This document shows positions 60,495 to 64,000 of a stretch of DNA of 64,000 nt, one piece after another; positions within the stretch are counted from its first letter, which is position 1, and every line of letters begins with the position of its first letter. This stretch comes from Copromyces sp. CBS 386.78 (Eukaryota; Ascomycota; Sordariomycetes; Sordariales; Sordariaceae): assembly GCA_030685235.1 (NCBI GenBank), contig MU839231.1, positions 1 through 64,000 of the forward strand, written 5' to 3'. Made by a program: the position numbers and the translations under genes. Under the pieces are notes generated by a model. That model did not search any database. It was not told where the DNA came from and saw nothing but the letters and a program-made list of their open reading frames with translations.

Positions 60495-61140
60495 TTACGG
60501 ACAACGCCTTTGAGCACCTCCTGCCTTCTCCTCGTAGCAACGGAAGCACCACTTTCCACGCTCGCGCTGGGGGCGACGGAGGCAATTGGTGCAGGTTAGC
60601 ACACCCTCACTGGCCCACTGGTTGATCTTCTCCCAGCCCTTCTCGCCTGGCTTGTTGGCGAGGCAAATGTCGCATCGAGTAGCGCCGGGTTGCTAGACCG
60701 GGCTACTGTTGCACATTTCGCACTTCTTAGTGCCAGGATACATCGGCCCGGCGCGGCGGGTGTGATGGCGAATGGTAGTGCTGGTTTCAGCTGGAGTAGT
60801 TGCGACGTTGGCTTTAGAGCCGGCGACACGGAACTGAAATGCTGGGACGTTGGTGGTGGTCTGATGGATTTCGGCGTCGAAGTTGACATTCTCGTACTAG
60901 ATAAGGTATGAGGGACTTGATGTGACACTGGACGACTTTGTGGTCACTAACCTGGTTCTCCTTGTAGAAGGAGGAGTACTTGTCGTCTTTTTCGCCGTCT
61001 CTGGCGAGAAGCGGCGCGAGCGGGTATAGCTCGTCAATGTTGCGGTTGAGAACATCGCCTGGAAACAATGCGTTGAAACTGTAAGCACCTGCATATATAG
61101 TCGCTAATACGACAAGTCGGAATTGCGTAAATTGATGCAT
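60495..61140 (-). CDS. Subgroup (iv) Cys-rich protein with module UAG; one intron
   Basis: Exon 1 starts MHQFTQFRLVVLATIYAGAY, with a hydrophobic stretch that could be a signal peptide, and continues NALFPGDVLNRNIDELYPLAP. The intron at 60897-60951 (GTTAGT to CTAG) joins in phase 0 to YENVNFDAEIHQ. A T/S-rich linker leads to CEMC, NSSPV, UAG (60693-60695), QPGATRCDIC, then LTCTNCLRRPQRERGKWCFRC and TAA. Spacing from the second Cys to the third is 12 residues counting the UAG as one, identical to subgroup (ii), where the same place is Trp. The codon lies in the loop of the longest hairpin in the set. Confidence 0.75.
60678..60707 (-). other. UAG recoding hairpin, long form
   Basis: Inner stem CCGG/CCGG with loop UCUAGCAAC, then one bulged C, then an outer stem AGUAGC/GCUACU: ten pairs in all. 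UAG at 60693-60695. Confidence 0.8.
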
Positions 61141-61151
61141 TACGTACCTAA

Positions 61152-61507
61152 AGTTGCGTTCGGTCGCCCAATATGCCAGTATTGTAGAGGTTACATTACT
61201 GTACAGCGATTTCGCTGCAGGCCATCAACAGTAATACAACAGTAATGTAGTGCTTTCATACTAGTATAAACATGGGGTTTGAAGCAGTATGAAAGCGAAG
61301 AAAGCAATAAAATCTCCAACGATTTCTAGCCTTCTAATTAGTCAGATGCAGGCCATTGGGGGAGTTGGGGGAAGTGCAGCGACCTACATCAACTTGCAGA
61401 TTTTTACTGGAAAACAGCCGAACGCAAAAATCACAGCAGTATACTATTGCTTACTGCCATATAAACTTCCTTACTGTTACTGGCATACTGGGCGACCGAA
61501 CGCAACT
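61152..61507. mobile_element. PIF/Harbinger-type MITE, copy 2
   Basis: About 356 bp, terminal inverted repeats AGTTGCGTTCGGTCGCCC, TAA on both sides. It starts 12 bases from the start codon of the subgroup (iv) gene at 60495-61140, so it lies in that gene's promoter and may affect its expression. Confidence 0.85.
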
Positions 61508-61940
61508 TAAGATATAATAACCACTGTGTCCTAGACCCTGCGGGTCCGACAGCTTGCTGGAGGTTGTACCAGGCATATTGATGGATGTTACCTGTGATGT
61601 TTTTCGAGAGATGCAGGATGAACTTTCCGGAAGCCAGGGCCGCCTAAAATACGTCCGGACAGGAGTGGGATTTTTTCGAGGCCGGCATTTCGAATCAGCT
61701 GGAATAACTGTGCAGGGTGAATGTGAAGACAACCTGAACCTTGGAACGGACAGGCGGTCAATCAGCCAAGATCCAACCGGCCAATGAAAATATCCGAGCA
61801 GCACTTTTTAAGTCATCGTCTTATGTTATATTTGACCTGCTTGTTGATGGGGACATGGGTTGAATTCTCTTAAGAGCTCCACTGATGACTGAACAGTGGT
61901 TGCCGGTATTTCCAAGCACAAGCCCCAGCTGAGGGCTACC

Positions 61941-62250
61941 TATGCAGGTGTCCGTCTGCTAGACGGGGCGAGTCTTGCACTTCTCGCAGAGTCGCAGGTT
62001 CCAACGCCAGCGTCGGTGGCGGTGTGGGTGTTGACCGAGTCGTTGCGTTCGTTCGTGTCGGTGGAGGCGCCGGTAACGAGCTTGATGACCACGCTCATAG
62101 CCATGGGATGAGTGGAGCTGTTGTTGAGAAGCCTATAGGCGGCATAGTAGTTGCGAGTATTGGCCGTGTCCTCGGCATACTGGAGGGGAGCGAGCGGGTA
62201 GAGTAACTCTACCTTCCATTGGCAACAACATTAACGGGGATGAAGAAGAA
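61941..62250 (-). pseudogene. Truncated subgroup (iv) copy with module UAG
   Basis: Keeps LLYPLAPLQYAEDTANTRNY, like the LYPLAP of the neighbour, then NNSSTHPMAMSVVIKLV and an N/T/D-rich linker. A one-base deletion changes frame just before CEKC. The module start follows: CEKC, KTRPV, UAG (61959-61961), QTDTC. It then ends without the rest of the module. The UAG hairpin is perfect (CCGUC/GACGG, loop UAGCA). Confidence 0.6.
61952..61966 (-). other. UAG recoding hairpin in a truncated copy
   Basis: Stem CCGUC/GACGG (five pairs), loop UAGCA; UAG at 61959-61961. Confidence 0.7.
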
Positions 62251-62500
62251 GTTAGAAAGATATGAACATTGGCATTGATTGGAATACTCGTCTAGGTGGG
62301 TAAGGTAAGGTATGCGGCGCGATTCCCTTAGTGCGGAGTTGCTGTAGCAGGTATGCTGCTGCACCTTCCTCCATATTGCGCGTTATTCCTACCCCAGCTG
62401 CGAATCGTCCCCTCCACCATTTCCACTATAAACATGCTTTCAATGATCCCCCGCAAGTCCATTAATCCTTCCCGCTGAAAAGGTCTGTGCCTCGAAGTAG

Positions 62501-62980
62501 TTAATTCTCCTTGCCCTTGGGCTTGAAGCATTCGCGGCAGAGCTTGCCGGGAGCACGCTGAGGCCGGCGCATACAACCAGTGCACGTGAGGATGCCTTGC
62601 TCGGCCCACTCCTCAATCTGGCGCCAGCCGGCCTCGCCGGGCTTGTTCTTCACAAACACGCTGCACTTCTGGGTTCCGGGTTGCTAGACCGGAAAGACAT
62701 TGCACTCGGCGCATTCGGGAAGACCGGGAAAATTAATCACGGGCGCAGCGCCGGTAGGTTGGGCTGAGCCAGCGTGGCTGGAAGGGTCGCCGACAGTAGC
62801 GTTGTTGGCGGCGACGTCAGCTTCGTTGGTAGGGACGTTAGCGATAAAGGTGGGAAAGGATTGAAAAATTTGATAATAGATATTGTCAGACTGGACCTCG
62901 TACTGAAAGGCATTGTTAGATGCTGCCGAGAAAAACAGGTAGCAGGCATCTAAATCCGCGAAAGTTAATGGGTAGGTCAT
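62501..62980 (-). CDS. Subgroup (iv) Cys-rich protein with module UAG
   Basis: ATG start MTYPLTFADLDACYLFFSAA, an N/A/T-rich linker, then CAEC, NVFPV, UAG (62684-62686), QPGTQKCSVF, KPGEAGWRQIEEWAEQG, LTCTGCMRRPQRAPGKLCREC and TAA. One expected Cys is Phe (CSVF for CxxC), so one zinc site may be weakened. Spacing across the UAG is 12 residues as in the relatives. No further stops or shifts. Short compared with other members; an upstream exon may exist. Confidence 0.7.
62674..62694 (-). other. UAG recoding hairpin
   Basis: Stem UUCCGG/CCGGAA (six perfect pairs), loop UCUAGCAAC; UAG at 62684-62686. Confidence 0.8.
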
Positions 62981-63191
62981 GAGGCCAAATCACGGAAAAA
63001 CATCTAGGCAAGAAAGGAGTTATAGATGCTGGACTAGTCAAGCTAAAACGGCGAAAGAACTATAGGCATATAAGGTATATCCCCATCACCTTTCCATCTC
63101 ATGCCCGCACCCGTTCCTAGTCGACAATTCTCCTTCCATTCGTATCCCCACCACTCCCGAAATGGACAACGCCGAGGGCGTCCAAGACTAC

Positions 63192-64000
63192 TCATCGGCG
63201 CGCTTTGAAGCAATGGGCGCAAAGCTTTCCAGGCGCACGCTGAGGCCGCTTCATGCAATCCGTACAAGTCAGGATGCCCTGAGCAGCCCAGGCCCGGATC
63301 TGGAGAATCATCTCCTCGGTCGGTTTGTTAGCAAGGCAGTCGAAGCACTTCCTCGTACCAGTCTGCTAGAACGGACGAAGGCTGCACTCGGAGCACATGC
63401 CGGGGACCTTTGGGACGGCTGCGAGCTTGGGGCCGGTCCTACGCTTCTTGTTGCTCTTGGAGGTGGTCTTCGTGGTCTTCATGTTGTTGTGGTGAGCTTC
63501 GCCCGGTTTGACCGCGGGATGAATGCTAGAAGTAGCAAGGGAAGTAGCGGTGGTGATGAGATTGTTGCAGGCGGAAAAGGTTGCTGTGGTGAAAATGGCG
63601 TTGGTGATAGTGCTGGCGTCGTTCATACCGCCATTCGGGCCACGAGAGGTGGTCTGAGCCATGCCAGTAGTCGAGTTGGTGGGAGAACCAAATGAGGGCT
63701 GAGTGCTGTTGATCGGAGCATTATTCAGGACAAAATCCATGGTGGCTTTGGCACTGGCCTTGCGAATGGGCTCAACGTTTGCGATGAAAGGAGCACTGAT
63801 CGCCGTCTTGTGATCGGCGTCCCAATGGAGAAGAACGGGGTCGATTAGGTCATCGGTCACAATGCGAGAGTGACCGATCTTCTTCGCGTTGAAGTGAAAA
63901 TCGCGGGAGTCGTGGATGATATCATCAAAGTGGCTGTCATTCTTGTCGTAGATAGTGTCGGCGGTAAGAAGGATGGTGTCGTGAACATGTCCGATATAGG
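63192..64000 (-). CDS. Subgroup (iv) Cys-rich protein with module UAG; 5' end outside the window
   Basis: The frame is open to the right edge, where it reads YIGHVHDTILLTADTIYD, so the start is not in view. It continues through LIDPVLLHWDADHKTAI and an S/T/N-rich linker with a basic patch (KTTSKSNKKRRTG) to CSEC, SLRPF, UAG (63366-63368), QTGTRKCFDC, LTCTDCMKRPQRAPGKLCAHC, KARR and TGA. The module is complete. Spacing over the UAG is again 12. The sequence is open from the edge to TGA apart from this one UAG. Confidence 0.75.
63351..63382 (-). other. UAG recoding hairpin, long form
   Basis: Inner stem CCGU with AC and GG (one bulged U), loop UCUAGCAG, outer stem CUUCGU/ACGAGG. UAG at 63366-63368. 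Confidence 0.65.

Noticed and set aside
12936..63368. UAG reassigned as a sense codon in this organism
   Set aside because: Other genes in the window use UAG as an apparent normal end (16738), the recoding is confined to one protein family, and ascomycetes use UAG as stop. A specific suppressor tRNA cannot be fully excluded.
12936..63368. All UAG copies as ordinary pseudogenes or sequencing errors
   Set aside because: The same codon in twelve diverged copies, on both strands, with preserved downstream frame and hairpin, is not expected from random damage. Some individual copies (12.5, 25.4, 58.6, 61.9 kb) are still likely pseudogenes for other reasons.

Overview
This is nuclear DNA of a filamentous ascomycete (Pezizomycotina, most likely a Sordariomycete). 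Genes are intron-poor with short GT...AG introns carrying CTAAC/CTAAT branch sites. GC-balanced gene blocks alternate with extremely AT-rich, stop-riddled blocks (about 26.7-38.7 kb and 41.4-54.1 kb) of the kind left by repeat-induced point mutation (RIP). The species cannot be named from sequence alone.

Most genes belong to one expanded superfamily. Each has a variable, low-complexity, Q/H/P/N/S-rich N-terminus and a C-terminal cysteine-rich, probably zinc-binding module: C-x2-C or C-x4-C, 11-13 residues, C-x2-C or C-x2-H, about 25-30 residues, C-x2-C, about 11 residues, C-x2-C. I count roughly 17 copies in four subgroups: (i) 2.4-4.1 and 5.7-7.0 kb (-); (ii) 11.1, 13.3, 15.8 and 17.6 kb (+) and 19.6-20.1 and 20.6-22.0 kb (-); (iii) 12.5, 22.8, 24.1, 25.4, 39.7, 41.2/54.2, 56.7 and 58.6 kb (+); (iv) 60.5, 61.9, 62.5 and 63.2 kb (-).

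The main discovery is in subgroups (iii) and (iv). All twelve copies carry an in-frame UAG inside the cysteine module, with conserved coding (remaining cysteines, same spacing, same frame) on the far side. The codon falls where nearly all subgroup (ii) copies have tryptophan (UGG). In each copy the UAG lies in the loop of a short hairpin whose stem is kept by compensatory changes (for example UGCC/GGCA, CGCC/GGCG, UUCCGC/GCGGAA around loop UAGAA). This is what A-to-I mRNA editing in fruiting bodies of Sordariomycetes would use: UAG to UIG, read as UGG, restoring the tryptophan and switching on the full zinc-binding protein. I infer a gene family under a family-wide, editing-dependent stop-loss switch. 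A further UAG in the 20.6-22.0 kb gene is also in a hairpin loop.

Layout: 0-1.4 kb, transposon end and a small multi-exon gene; 2.4-7.0 kb, two subgroup (i) genes (-); 7-11.1 kb, no gene I can defend; 11.1-22 kb, subgroup (ii) genes and decayed copies; 22.8-25.9 kb, three subgroup (iii) copies; 26.0-26.7 kb, a TA-flanked MITE; 26.7-38.7 kb, a 12-kb RIP-mutated element; 39.2-40.8 kb, a PIF/Harbinger-type MITE and an intact subgroup (iii) gene; 41.2-54.7 kb, a subgroup (iii) gene split by a second 12.7-kb element in the opposite orientation; 54.8-55.6 kb, a small inverted-repeat element; 56.7-59.2 kb, two subgroup (iii) copies; 60.5-64 kb, subgroup (iv) cluster. Both large elements keep traces of a KDZ-type (Kyakuja-Dileera-Zisupton) transposase.
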